The notes beneath the pieces are model-generated. The model was given only the letters and a program-made list of their open reading frames with translations. It was not told where the DNA came from and made no database searches. From positions 310,001 to 374,000 of the forward strand of contig JBMNMA010000009.1 of assembly GCA_050953105.1 (NCBI GenBank): DNA of 64,000 nt, in the 5' to 3' direction. A program made the position numbers and the translations under genes. Source of the stretch: UBA1206 sp050953105. GTDB taxonomy: Bacteria > Bacillota > Clostridia > Oscillospirales > CAG-382. Shown one piece after another: positions 42,120 to 50,454 of this stretch. Numbering within the stretch: the stretch's first letter is position 1; every line of letters begins with the position of its first letter.

Positions 42120-42134
42120 ATGGTTAGAAAATGA
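42120..42134 (+). CDS. Four-codon leader minigene before cotJA
   Basis: ATG GTT AGA AAA TGA, closely preceded by GGAAAGG (42112-42118). Its stop overlaps the cotJA start (ATGA), which has no better ribosome site of its own. It may couple translation into cotJA. Small and possibly fortuitous. Confidence 0.35.
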   Translation: MVRK

Positions 42135-42400
42135 CATTACACGATATGGATCCGGTTTTTGAAGAGGATATGGGACTTCTAAAGGCCTCCACCCACCGGG
42201 ACATGAGGGACGACAAAGACATGAAAATTCCCTTCTACCCGGACATGAATACACTGCAGGGTTTCCCCCTTGCTATGGCCTATGTTCCAAGTCAGGAGTT
42301 TACAAACTTTTTTACTTCCTACGCCGATGCGTTAAACAACGGCTCCCTCTTTAAGGACCTAATTAAAACCTTTGACGGAAGAAGGGTTATAAGAAGATGA
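42131..42400 (+). CDS. cotJA: Spore coat-associated protein CotJA
   Basis: An 89-residue protein with the CotJA core: PLAMAYVPSQEF followed by Y-ADALNNGSLFKDLIKTFDGR, corresponding to the family's PLAMAYVPWQ and 'G-TIFPDL-KPF' segments. Made in the mother cell in B. subtilis and incorporated in the coat with CotJC. The N-terminal 30 residues are charged and longer than in Bacillus. Start overlaps a leader minigene; the end overlaps cotJB by four bases. Confidence 0.88.
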   Translation: MTLHDMDPVFEEDMGLLKASTHRDMRDDKDMKIPFYPDMNTLQGFPLAMAYVPSQEFTNFFTSYADALNNGSLFKDLIKTFDGRRVIRR

Positions 42401-42660
42401 ATACTGATCAGGCAAGATTACTTAGGAAACTGATGGATGTTGATTTTGTCATTCACGAACTGGTTTTATATCTCGACGCCCATCCCGATAACAAACAGGC
42501 GCTTGAGTTTTATAAAAAGGCAGTTGCCGAGCAGAAGGAAATTTATAACCAGTATGCAACCCAATACGGCCCCATAGTCGCCGAAGACATGCGAATGAAC
42601 AGGTGGGCATGGGTTGATTTGCCCTGGCCGTGGCAGAATGAAAAGGAGGCAAGAAGCTAA
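42397..42660 (+). CDS. cotJB: Spore coat protein CotJB
   Basis: An 87-residue protein with the CotJB pattern: LLRKLMDVDFVIHELVLYLDAHPDN, EFYKKAVAEQKEIYNQYATQYGP and RWAWVDLPWPWQNE at the C-terminus. Function within the coat is not defined. Four-base overlap with cotJA and one-base contact with cotJC indicate translational coupling. Confidence 0.93.
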   Translation: MNTDQARLLRKLMDVDFVIHELVLYLDAHPDNKQALEFYKKAVAEQKEIYNQYATQYGPIVAEDMRMNRWAWVDLPWPWQNEKEARS

Positions 42661-43256
42661 TGTGGGAATATGAGAAGAAGTTACAGTATCCGGTAAATAT
42701 TAAAAATCCCAACCCGGCTCTGGCTAAGTTAATCATAACCCAATACGGCGGTCCGGACGGAGAGTCGGCCGCAGCAATGCGTTATCTTTCCCAAAGATAT
42801 TCGATGCCCTACCCGGAGGTTATAGGTATACTTACGGATATAGGCACAGAAGAGCTTGCTCATCAGGAAATGATAGCAGCGATAGTGTATCAGTTAACCA
42901 GGAACTTAACCCCCGAGGAAATAATGGCATCCGGCTTTGATGCCTACTTTGTGGACCATACCACCGGCATTTATCCCTCCTCGGCAGCGGGTGTTCCCTT
43001 CTCGGCAAAATATCTCCAGTCCAAGGGGGACGCCATAACCGATATTTTTGAGGACATGGCCGCCGAACAGAAGGCAAGAACCACCTATGATAATATCCTG
43101 CGGTTTGCAGACGATCCGGATGTTATTGATCCCATCAGGTTCCTGCGTCAGCGGGAAATTACCCATTTCCAGCGTTTCGGCGAGGGATTGAGGGTTATTC
43201 AGGATAATCTTAATTCCAAGAACTTCTACGGATATAATCCTGAATTTGACAGATAG
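42660..43256 (+). CDS. cotJC: CotJC, manganese-catalase-like coat protein
   Basis: A 198-residue protein of the Mn-catalase family located in the spore coat. Ligand-bearing motifs include TDIGTEELAHQEM (E-x2-H in the second helix) and DMAAEQKARTTYDNIL and REITHFQRFGE in the third and fourth. In B. subtilis CotJC assembles with CotJA. It may protect spores from peroxide. Third gene of the cotJABC operon, followed by stem-loops. Confidence 0.95.
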   Translation: MWEYEKKLQYPVNIKNPNPALAKLIITQYGGPDGESAAAMRYLSQRYSMPYPEVIGILTDIGTEELAHQEMIAAIVYQLTRNLTPEEIMASGFDAYFVDHTTGIYPSSAAGVPFSAKYLQSKGDAITDIFEDMAAEQKARTTYDNILRFADDPDVIDPIRFLRQREITHFQRFGEGLRVIQDNLNSKNFYGYNPEFDR

Positions 43257-43277
43257 TCAAGTCATACCTATAATACT

Positions 43278-43297
43278 ATCCGCCCGAAAGGGCGGAT
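43278..43297 (+). terminator. Stem-loop after cotJC
   Basis: ATCCGCCC (43278-43285), GAAA loop, GGGCGGAT (43290-43297). No T run, so weak alone. Confidence 0.5.
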
Positions 43298-43326
43298 ATC
43301 ATTATAAAGAAATATTGTTAATAAAA

Positions 43327-43366
43327 AATACCCAAACGGGATTTCCCGTTTGGGTATTTACTTTTT
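43327..43366. terminator. Strong bidirectional terminator between cotJC and larA
   Basis: Perfect 15-bp stem AATACCCAAACGGGA (43327-43341) and TCCCGTTTGGGTATT (43344-43358); A/T runs on both sides. Confidence 0.85.
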
Positions 43367-43369
43367 AGC

Positions 43370-44752
43370 TTAAAATTCAGCCATATCCTCAAGGTTCCAT
43401 TGCTTAATCTGTTTCCAGATTTCTTCATCGGGCTGCAGGGCTATCATGCGGTCGCAGAAGGCAAGGTTGTTTTCAAGAGCCTGCTTGAATTTGTCCTTTG
43501 CCGTCCAAAGGCCAAGGCTGGGAGAGTCGATAAAGAACACTTCCTCACCGTCAATATTGTTAAAGCCGGGTTTTAGGGTTTCGGGATTGTATTTCTTTAC
43601 GGCTTCGTTGTAGTTCATGTAGCCGTAGCCGACGCTTTCCACTTCCTCCTTGGTAAGATGGCCGGGGGCGTAGGTTATATTAAATCTTCCCTCCGACGAG
43701 CCGTGAATTAGGTGGGCGGCGGCATGGGCAAGGTCGTTAAGCTCGGGATCGGTGTTATAGGCTTCAAGGGAGTTGGGGGTGCCTTTGTAGCCATGCCTGC
43801 GTATCATTTTATCCACCTCGGGCTGTTCGCCGAACCGTTCCACTCCGGGAGCAAGGATAATAAGCTCGCCGCCGTCGGCAATAACCTTGCGGGTGCGGTA
43901 GATGGCCTTGTTGGCCACCCATGTGGACTTGAATTCCCTGCCGTCCATAAAGCAGACAACCTTTTTAATGGGTTTTTCAAACATAAACACGGTCTTTCCC
44001 CTTGAATAGCGGGCGGCTTTGACATAGGTTTCAACATCCTCGCCTATATAAAGACCTGTGGTTTTAAGGTTGTTTTCATCGTCCCTCGACTTGACTATAA
44101 GGACATACACCGAAGGAACACCCGAAAGATATTTCTTTTCGGCGTAGTTGTAGCATCCCCTTAAGGGGGTTATAACCTGGCCCAGGTTGTTTTCGATTCC
44201 GCATAGTGCTGCGGTTATGTGGGAGGCGCAGATCATGTTTTTGCCGCCCAGACCTATAAAATAGTTTTTATTATGGTTGGCAAAGCCCAGCACCTCGTGG
44301 GGAACCACCTGGCCTATATTTATGACAAGGTCGTAGCCGGCGGTTACTTCCCTGTTTATCTCAACGGGTATGGGCCAGTCGGCAAGGCCGCCGGTTGCGG
44401 TGTTAACAAAATCCTTTGGTATTTCCCCTAAAACATTGCAGTCGTTTTTCCAGTCATGCTTTAAAATTCTTTCCTCGGGAATATCGCCGAACATCCATTT
44501 GTTTTCTTCGGGAGTATGGGGGACATGCTGGCCGAGGGTGGGTATAACGGTTATATCGCAGTCCGGGCCGAGGATATGATATAGCATATTGGTAAGCTCC
44601 CCCGAGCCCGAATGATAGCGGGTGATGTCCGGAGGAAGGAGCAAAACCTTTTTGAGTTTACCAAACTTCTGTCTTGCCTGCTCCACAAGATTTTGCATCA
44701 TTTCATACTGTTCGTCTTTTTCGATAATTTTGTTTTCTTTATAAAACCACAT
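43370..44752 (-). CDS. larA: LarA-family nickel-pincer racemase/epimerase
   Basis: A 460-residue enzyme of the lactate racemase family, which racemises 2-hydroxy acids with a nickel-pincer nucleotide. The lysine that carries the cofactor is in GLGGKNMICASH (Lys171) with nearby His178 as a likely Ni ligand or base; PHEVLGFANH (His152) and GQHVPHT (His76, His79) are further conserved His. It is longer than the Lactobacillus enzyme (424). The exact substrate is unknown because many LarA homologues act on other 2-hydroxy acids. larB and larE are directly upstream, same strand. GGAGG precedes the ATG. Confidence 0.85.
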   Translation of the reverse strand: MWFYKENKIIEKDEQYEMMQNLVEQARQKFGKLKKVLLLPPDITRYHSGSGELTNMLYHILGPDCDITVIPTLGQHVPHTPEENKWMFGDIPEERILKHDWKNDCNVLGEIPKDFVNTATGGLADWPIPVEINREVTAGYDLVINIGQVVPHEVLGFANHNKNYFIGLGGKNMICASHITAALCGIENNLGQVITPLRGCYNYAEKKYLSGVPSVYVLIVKSRDDENNLKTTGLYIGEDVETYVKAARYSRGKTVFMFEKPIKKVVCFMDGREFKSTWVANKAIYRTRKVIADGGELIILAPGVERFGEQPEVDKMIRRHGYKGTPNSLEAYNTDPELNDLAHAAAHLIHGSSEGRFNITYAPGHLTKEEVESVGYGYMNYNEAVKKYNPETLKPGFNNIDGEEVFFIDSPSLGLWTAKDKFKQALENNLAFCDRMIALQPDEEIWKQIKQWNLEDMAEF

Positions 44753-44771
44753 TTTTTATCCTCCGGTTATT

Positions 44772-45518
44772 TCATTTATGATTTATCATGCTTGCTATAT
44801 ACCCTGCCCCGAAGCCGTTGTCTATGTTAACCACCGACACGCCGCTTGAACAGGAATTTAACATTGAAAGGAGAGCTGCAAGGCCGTTTAACGACGCCCC
44901 GTAGCCTATGCTGGTGGGGACAGCGATAACCGGGCAGGACGCAAGTCCCCCAACCACGCTGGCAAGAGCGCCCTCCATGCCGGCCACGGCAATAATCACG
45001 CTCGCCGTCATAATGTCGTCTAGCCGGGACAGCAGCCGGTGTAATCCCGCCACGCCGGCGTCGTAGACACGGACGACATTGTTGCCAAACACCTCGGCGG
45101 TTATGGCCGCCTCCTCGGCTACCGGGATGTCGGATGTACCGGCGGTTATAACAAGAATTTTACCTGCCGTATCGGGTTTTGGCATTTCGCCTATTAAGCC
45201 GATCTTTGCGTTTTCAAAGTATTGAAACGAAATTTCGTTTTTAATTACTTCTGCCTTTTCTTTTGAAAGACGGGTTATAAGTATTCGTTTTTCCCCGCTT
45301 TGGGCAAGAGAGCGTGAAATGTCGATTATTTGCTCTGGTGTTTTGCCCTCGCCGTATATAACCTCGCATTGTCCCTGCCGGAGTGAGCGGTGGGTGTCCA
45401 CTCTGGCAAAGCCGATATCGCAAAACGGAGCTTTTTTAAGGGAAAGCAAAGCATCATCAACCGTAATTTCCCCTCTTGAAACCCCTTCAAGTATGGCCTT
45501 TATATCCGTTTTATCCAT
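44772..45518 (-). CDS. larB: LarB, pyridinium-3,5-biscarboxylate mononucleotide synthase
   Basis: Converts nicotinic acid adenine dinucleotide to the biscarboxylated mononucleotide, the first step to the nickel-pincer cofactor. The 248-residue protein has an N-terminal helical region, then RVDTHRSLRQGQCEVIYGEGKT and the PurE-like C-terminal domain: TAGTSDIPVAEEA, YDAGVAGLHRL, AGMEGALASVVGG and VPTSIGYGAS. Overlaps larE by 8 bases and lies 19 bases before larA. Confidence 0.93.
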   Translation of the reverse strand: MDKTDIKAILEGVSRGEITVDDALLSLKKAPFCDIGFARVDTHRSLRQGQCEVIYGEGKTPEQIIDISRSLAQSGEKRILITRLSKEKAEVIKNEISFQYFENAKIGLIGEMPKPDTAGKILVITAGTSDIPVAEEAAITAEVFGNNVVRVYDAGVAGLHRLLSRLDDIMTASVIIAVAGMEGALASVVGGLASCPVIAVPTSIGYGASLNGLAALLSMLNSCSSGVSVVNIDNGFGAGYIASMINHK

Positions 45519-46326
45519 GACTTTTCCTTATTTCAAAGTTTTCGCTAACATCATCAAAATTTTGTTTTATGGCTTTTATGATTTTATCCTTCATGGCATT
45601 GGCTTTATCTATTTCACCTTCTACAAACTGCAGCCTTGCCCTGTTTTGGCTAACCCGGACACGAAAGTCGCAAAACCCGAAGGAAAACAACATTTCCTCG
45701 GCTTTTTCTATTTTTGACAGCAATTCGGCGGTTATTTTTTCGCCGGTGGCAACCCGGGTGGCAAGGCAGGAATAGGCAGGTTTGTACCATATATGAATAC
45801 CTGCATCCTTTAATATTTGCCTTATTTCGCTTTTACAAAAACCAAATTCACGAAGCGGAGAGACAACCCCGAATTCTTTTAGTGCAACCATGCCGGGGCG
45901 GTCGGAGGCATCGTCGGAGGCGTTTGTGCCGTCGATTATAACGGTGTAACCGTCAGATGCTGCCTTTTCCTTCAGCATTCCGAATATGCCCTGTTTGCAA
46001 AAATAGCAGCGGTTGGGCGGATTTTCGGCCACCATCGGTGTTGACAGCACGTCGGCTTTTAACAGTATTATATTAGTTCCGAGAAGGTTAGCGGTATTTA
46101 CGGCATCCTCAAGCTCAAAATCAGGCTGGAAGACCGATTTAACGTAATAAGGCCTTATGTCTGCGCCAAAGCTTAAACCGGCATACAGCAGGAAGGTGGA
46201 ATCCACTCCACCCGAAAATCCCAATGCTATTTTTTTATTATGAATGAAAAATTCTTTCAGATTTTGAATTTTTTCGCTTAATTCGCTATTATATGCGCCA
46301 ATAAGCTCATTAAGATTTACCACCAT
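45511..46326 (-). CDS. larE: LarE, sulfur transferase for the nickel-pincer nucleotide
   Basis: An ATP-pyrophosphatase that adds sulfur to the pyridinium cofactor. The 271-residue protein has the PP-loop SGGVDSTF (38-45), and three cysteines at 107, 110 (RCYFC) and 187 (YSCLATR). LarE of L. plantarum gives up the sulfur of a single cysteine (sacrificial), whereas homologues with three such cysteines are thought to hold a [4Fe-4S] cluster that carries the sulfide, so this one is probably catalytic rather than sacrificial. First gene of larE-larB-larA. larC, the nickel insertase, is not next to it. Confidence 0.92.
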   Translation of the reverse strand: MVVNLNELIGAYNSELSEKIQNLKEFFIHNKKIALGFSGGVDSTFLLYAGLSFGADIRPYYVKSVFQPDFELEDAVNTANLLGTNIILLKADVLSTPMVAENPPNRCYFCKQGIFGMLKEKAASDGYTVIIDGTNASDDASDRPGMVALKEFGVVSPLREFGFCKSEIRQILKDAGIHIWYKPAYSCLATRVATGEKITAELLSKIEKAEEMLFSFGFCDFRVRVSQNRARLQFVEGEIDKANAMKDKIIKAIKQNFDDVSENFEIRKSHG

Positions 46327-46496
46327 ATGTCTGCCCCTGCTTTATATATCTTTTAGCTATTATAAGACGCAATAAGTTAAAAATCAATACAAATGTATAG
46401 GATTTGCCTACATTTCCCGTCATGCGGCTAATGTTTCGTAAACTTTCCCATTATATTGCCATATACTCATTATAGATATGAAAAGGGGAGTATGAA

Positions 46497-47423
46497 ATGA
46501 AGATATATATTGACAACTGTTATAATCCGGCAAACAAGGAAGCGGCGGAGATATTATACGAAACGGGAGTCCGCACCGCGGGAATATTAAAGGACTACGG
46601 CGTTGAGGTTGTTTTGTCTTCTCCGGAGGATATTCCCAAAACCTTTTCGCCCGGTGCGGCAAATCTACATATTAATCAAGCCAACGAACAGGGAGCAGAT
46701 CTGTTTGTGGCATTAAATCTAAACTCCTCACCCGATAAATTCGCCACCGGAGCGGGGGTAGCCGTATATAAACCGGCACCGGAGGTGCAGGAAACGGCGG
46801 AGGAGGTATTGAATTTACTATCCACCCAAACCCACCTTCAAAACCGGGGTATAACCCAGCGGTCTGATTGCCTTCCCCTAAAGCGGGCGAAGATGCCGGC
46901 CTTTGTCCTTGACCTGGGGTTTATAACAAATAAAAACGATTTTGACTTAATAACCGGGCACCCCGAACTAATTGCCGACATTGTTGCCAGAGGGCTTGCC
47001 GAAAGGATAAAGCAAAAGCGGGAAAGTCCAACCCTTGCCGAAACACCGGAAGATAACAAGGGGACCAAACCCGCATTTTATCAGCTTTATCCCGCCAACA
47101 GAAAAGGTGTCTGCCGGCTTGTGGTGAATGTTTTTACCTCTCTAAAGCCCTCAAGGCCGATACCCGATGCCCAGGTTACCGTATTCCACGGCAAGGACGG
47201 CAAACATATGCTTATCTACCGGGGACTAACCAACACCAACGGTTCCACCATTCCCGTAGAACTTCCCTGCTTTACCGATGGCAGGTCAAATAATCCCGAT
47301 ATGTTTTGCATTTGTGTCCGCCACCACGGCTATATGCCCAAAAACCAATGGATATATGTGCGTGGCGAAAGGTTTATACGGGAAACTGTTACCCTTGACG
47401 AACGGAGAATACACAACCGCTAA
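46497..47423 (+). CDS. Catalytically dead amidase_3-like protein with SleC-like C-terminal domain
   Basis: A 308-residue protein without a signal peptide. Residues 1-170 have the N-acetylmuramoyl-L-alanine amidase (Amidase_3) fold pattern, but the zinc ligands and catalytic Glu are replaced: IYIDNCYN has Tyr9 where IDPGH has His, LFVALNLNSS has Asn74 for the HAN histidine, and FVLDLGFI has Asp139 for Glu. Residues about 200-308 form a beta-rich domain (RLVVNVFTSLKPSRPIPDAQ) resembling the N-terminal part of SleC next door. It ends one base before the sleC stop codon (convergent). A cell-wall-binding or regulatory role in the spore is likely but inferred. Confidence 0.75.
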   Translation: MKIYIDNCYNPANKEAAEILYETGVRTAGILKDYGVEVVLSSPEDIPKTFSPGAANLHINQANEQGADLFVALNLNSSPDKFATGAGVAVYKPAPEVQETAEEVLNLLSTQTHLQNRGITQRSDCLPLKRAKMPAFVLDLGFITNKNDFDLITGHPELIADIVARGLAERIKQKRESPTLAETPEDNKGTKPAFYQLYPANRKGVCRLVVNVFTSLKPSRPIPDAQVTVFHGKDGKHMLIYRGLTNTNGSTIPVELPCFTDGRSNNPDMFCICVRHHGYMPKNQWIYVRGERFIRETVTLDERRIHNR

Positions 47424-48668
47424 TCAGCCGAACTCCGATAATCTGTTTACCGCCACATATATGCCCGAAATTTTATACCAGGTGGCAAGGTCCACAATAC
47501 CTGTTACCGGCAGGTAGAATATCTGCTGGAAGGTGCGGACGGCGTTTTGCGTCTGGGTGCCGAACACTCCGTCCACCCGTATCTTGGGTATCATGGGATA
47601 ATGGTCGGAAATTGAGTTTAGCTGGGTTTGGATTGTTCTAACCTCATAACCCGATGAGCCTATCTGCAACGGTTCGCCGGGATAGGATATGGGAACACCC
47701 TGCACCTTTTCGGCTTGGGTAAGATAAACGTCAGCGCCGTAGAATGAGCGGAGTATAGACAAAGCGTCAAGTCCCTGTTCACCCAGATTTTTGGATCCCC
47801 ACTGCTCCATGCCGTTGCATCTTACCCGTGCTCCGTCGCAAAACTGGGTAAACAGAGGCTGCCTTATGCCGGGACGGGTTATGTAGGTATTAAAAATTTC
47901 ATCCACAATATTTGAAATATTATAATAAATATTTCGCCCGTAGTCGAAAAACTGGTCGAAGGCGGTGGAGTTGGTTATTGTGAAGTTGTATCCTCTCCCC
48001 CTGTACCATTCGGTATAAACCCGGTTTAGGGCAAAAGAAATTATTGCAAGCACATTCGCCCGTATGGTCTGGTCGGGCCAGGTTGAATATATTTCGCAGG
48101 ATGCCACATTGGCTATATAGTCCTTAAAGGGAACCCACACGTTTTTGGCGGTTGTGTCGTCGGGAACCCCAAGATGCACCACCATAAATTCTGGTATAAC
48201 CGGCTCGGGCAATACTATAAGACCGCCGCCGTCGGGGAGGGGCTTTACCTCGTCTTCGGGTATCTTGGGCGGAAAATCCCCCCAAAGGGTGTTAGGCTGA
48301 ATATCAATGGTTATCTGAGCCGGGGAGGGCTGGACGGGGATAATGTTCATACGCACGTTTTGGATAGCCGTCTGCTCGGGAAAAAGCTGAACACCGTCTA
48401 TCACCGTATGAACATAGCCGGGAGCGTCAATGGTTACCGTATATTCGGCGTAGGGTTTGACCTCTGAAGGCTGCTGGGAATATTCAATGGGGGGTGTCCC
48501 CAGCTCCACCGTTATGGTCTGCCCTGCCGAGTCGGTGGTAAGCTCTTCTATAACCCTCCCGTTTCTTGAAACCGAAACCGTCGCTTCGGCTACCGGGATG
48601 GAGTTACGCACCGACGTAACGCTGACATTCAAAAAACCCCTGTCGATTAATTCCTGATTGCCGTTCAT
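47424..48668 (-). CDS. sleC: Spore cortex-lytic enzyme SleC
   Basis: A 414-residue germination enzyme that degrades cortex peptidoglycan after proteolytic activation by Csp proteases. An N-terminal beta-sandwich (LNVSVTSVRNSIPVAEATV) is followed by a linker rich in Pro, the SpoIID-like catalytic region (FPDYIANVA-type block FKDYIANVASCEIYSTWP, ISFALNRVYTEWYRGRGYNF) and a C-terminal peptidoglycan-binding domain (GSSGYEVRTIQTQLN, RVDGVFGTQTQNAVRTFQ, ATWYKI). The organisation agrees with clostridial SleC. No secretion signal, as usual for enzymes made in the mother cell. Divergent from the first Csp protease gene, 78 bases away. Confidence 0.93.
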   Translation of the reverse strand: MNGNQELIDRGFLNVSVTSVRNSIPVAEATVSVSRNGRVIEELTTDSAGQTITVELGTPPIEYSQQPSEVKPYAEYTVTIDAPGYVHTVIDGVQLFPEQTAIQNVRMNIIPVQPSPAQITIDIQPNTLWGDFPPKIPEDEVKPLPDGGGLIVLPEPVIPEFMVVHLGVPDDTTAKNVWVPFKDYIANVASCEIYSTWPDQTIRANVLAIISFALNRVYTEWYRGRGYNFTITNSTAFDQFFDYGRNIYYNISNIVDEIFNTYITRPGIRQPLFTQFCDGARVRCNGMEQWGSKNLGEQGLDALSILRSFYGADVYLTQAEKVQGVPISYPGEPLQIGSSGYEVRTIQTQLNSISDHYPMIPKIRVDGVFGTQTQNAVRTFQQIFYLPVTGIVDLATWYKISGIYVAVNRLSEFG

Positions 48669-48746
48669 ATAAATCCTTCCTTTCCTATGGAAATATTATG
48701 ATTTGCCCCTTTTTTATATTACATTTTCAGCCCGGAGGTTAATTTC

Positions 48747-50441
48747 ATGGACATTCAGGAGCAGCTTATACGGGAATTTCGGATATTCGAGCCCACCGGC
48801 AACATAGAAATTATAATAAAATACCACGGGGATTTGGCCGCAATAGCCGCAAAGCTTGATGCGGTGGCTGAGGAGCTGAACGAAAACTATGCCATTTTAA
48901 CCCTGCCGGCCTACCGGGTTCCCACTATAGTTGAGGTGCCCCAGGTTGAGTTTTACGAGCTGCCCAAAACCGTAACCTTTCAGATTGCCCAGGGGACCGA
49001 TATTACCGGAATAAGCCGGGTGCAGGATCCGGCGGGTTTCAATCTGAACGGCGACGGGGTGCTGGTTGGAATTATCGATTCGGGTATAGACTACACCCAC
49101 CCGGATTTCAGAAACACCAACGGCACCACAAGGATTTTATATTTATGGGACCAGTCGGCGGAAGGAACTCCGCCCACGGGATTTCGCAGCGGACATCTGT
49201 ACACCGAGGAAGACATAAATACCGCCTTTGCCAGCGGTAATCCCCTTTCCGTTGTCCCCGAACAGGATACGGTAGGTCACGGCACCGCTGTGGCGGGGGT
49301 TGCGGCGGGCAACGGCAGGGCGTCCGGCGGAACAAACTCCGGAGCGGCTCCCCGGGCGCAGCTTGTGGTGGTAAAGCTGACTCCTTCACCCGGACCGGGG
49401 TTTTCAAGGTCCACAGACATTATGCGGGGAGTAAAATTCTGTCTTGACATGGCCGAGGGGCTTGAACGCCCAATTGCAATAAATATTAGCTACGGCACCA
49501 GCGAAGGAGCCCATAACGGTTCATCTTTATTTGAAACCTACCTCGACTCTGCTTCCCAGCGGTGGAAAAACGTAATATGCGTGGCCGCCGGCAACGAGCG
49601 TTCCGCCGGGCACCATTATCAGGGTTCACTCAGCCAGGGCGAAAGGCTAGAGATTGAGTTTGCCATAAGCGAAAACATAAGCCGGCTTTTTCTTTCCTGC
49701 TGGAAAAACTTTGCCGACACCTTTCAGGTAGAGCTTATCGCCCCGTCGGGCAGTTCGTCCGGTATTATTTCGCCTTTAAACCGCATAACCAGGGTGGTGC
49801 TTGACGGTGTAAGGGTAACAATGCTTTACGGCCAGCCTAATCACTACAATATTAATCAGGAAATTTACATTGGACTTGAAGCAATATCGGGATTTATTAA
49901 CCCCGATATATGGAAGGTTGTTTTCAGGGGAATGGTGGTGGTGGACGGCAGGTTTGACATCTGGCTGCCGATGATAGACATGGTAAGTGACAGGACTGCC
50001 TTTCTTGTTCCCTCCCCGCTTTCCACAATAACCATACCGGCCACTGCTTATTCGGTTATAGGGGTTGGGGGATATTCACCGGCACAAAATACCGTGGCTT
50101 TTTTCTCCGGTTTAGGGTTTACATACATGACTTACGGACAAAAACCCGACATTGTCGCCCCTGCCGTGGGGGTAATTACAACCGCTGTCGGTGGAGGATA
50201 CGACTCCTTTACCGGCACAAGCATTGCCGCCCCCTTCGTTACGGGTGCGGCGGCCTTAATGATGGAGTGGGGCATTGTTAGGGGATTCGATTCCTTTCTT
50301 TATGGTCAGCGGGTTAAGTCATTTTTATGCCGTAATGCCACAAGGGATTTCCCCGTCAGGTTCCCCAACGAGTCATGGGGATATGGGGTGTTAAACCTTA
50401 TCGACGCAATGAACAATCTGCGACAGATTACCATACAATAA
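48747..50441 (+). CDS. Csp-type subtilisin-like germination protease (active triad)
   Basis: A 564-residue subtilase of the CspB/CspC family with an N-terminal pro-region of about 90 residues and no signal peptide. The triad is complete: Asp111 in GIIDSGIDYTH, His178 in TVGHGTAVAG, Ser492 in GTSIAAPFV; the oxyanion Asn is in CVAAGNERS. A jelly-roll domain typical of Csp is inserted between His and Ser (about 310-440). In C. perfringens and C. difficile such enzymes cleave pro-SleC on germinant sensing. Adjacent divergent sleC supports this. GGAGG precedes the ATG. Confidence 0.93.
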   Translation: MDIQEQLIREFRIFEPTGNIEIIIKYHGDLAAIAAKLDAVAEELNENYAILTLPAYRVPTIVEVPQVEFYELPKTVTFQIAQGTDITGISRVQDPAGFNLNGDGVLVGIIDSGIDYTHPDFRNTNGTTRILYLWDQSAEGTPPTGFRSGHLYTEEDINTAFASGNPLSVVPEQDTVGHGTAVAGVAAGNGRASGGTNSGAAPRAQLVVVKLTPSPGPGFSRSTDIMRGVKFCLDMAEGLERPIAINISYGTSEGAHNGSSLFETYLDSASQRWKNVICVAAGNERSAGHHYQGSLSQGERLEIEFAISENISRLFLSCWKNFADTFQVELIAPSGSSSGIISPLNRITRVVLDGVRVTMLYGQPNHYNINQEIYIGLEAISGFINPDIWKVVFRGMVVVDGRFDIWLPMIDMVSDRTAFLVPSPLSTITIPATAYSVIGVGGYSPAQNTVAFFSGLGFTYMTYGQKPDIVAPAVGVITTAVGGGYDSFTGTSIAAPFVTGAAALMMEWGIVRGFDSFLYGQRVKSFLCRNATRDFPVRFPNESWGYGVLNLIDAMNNLRQITIQ

Positions 50442-50454
50442 CGGAGGTGTTTAT

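Noticed and set aside
46327..46496. Riboswitch upstream of larE
   Set aside because: The 170-base divergent gap shows no nickel, NAD or other aptamer consensus that I could recognise.
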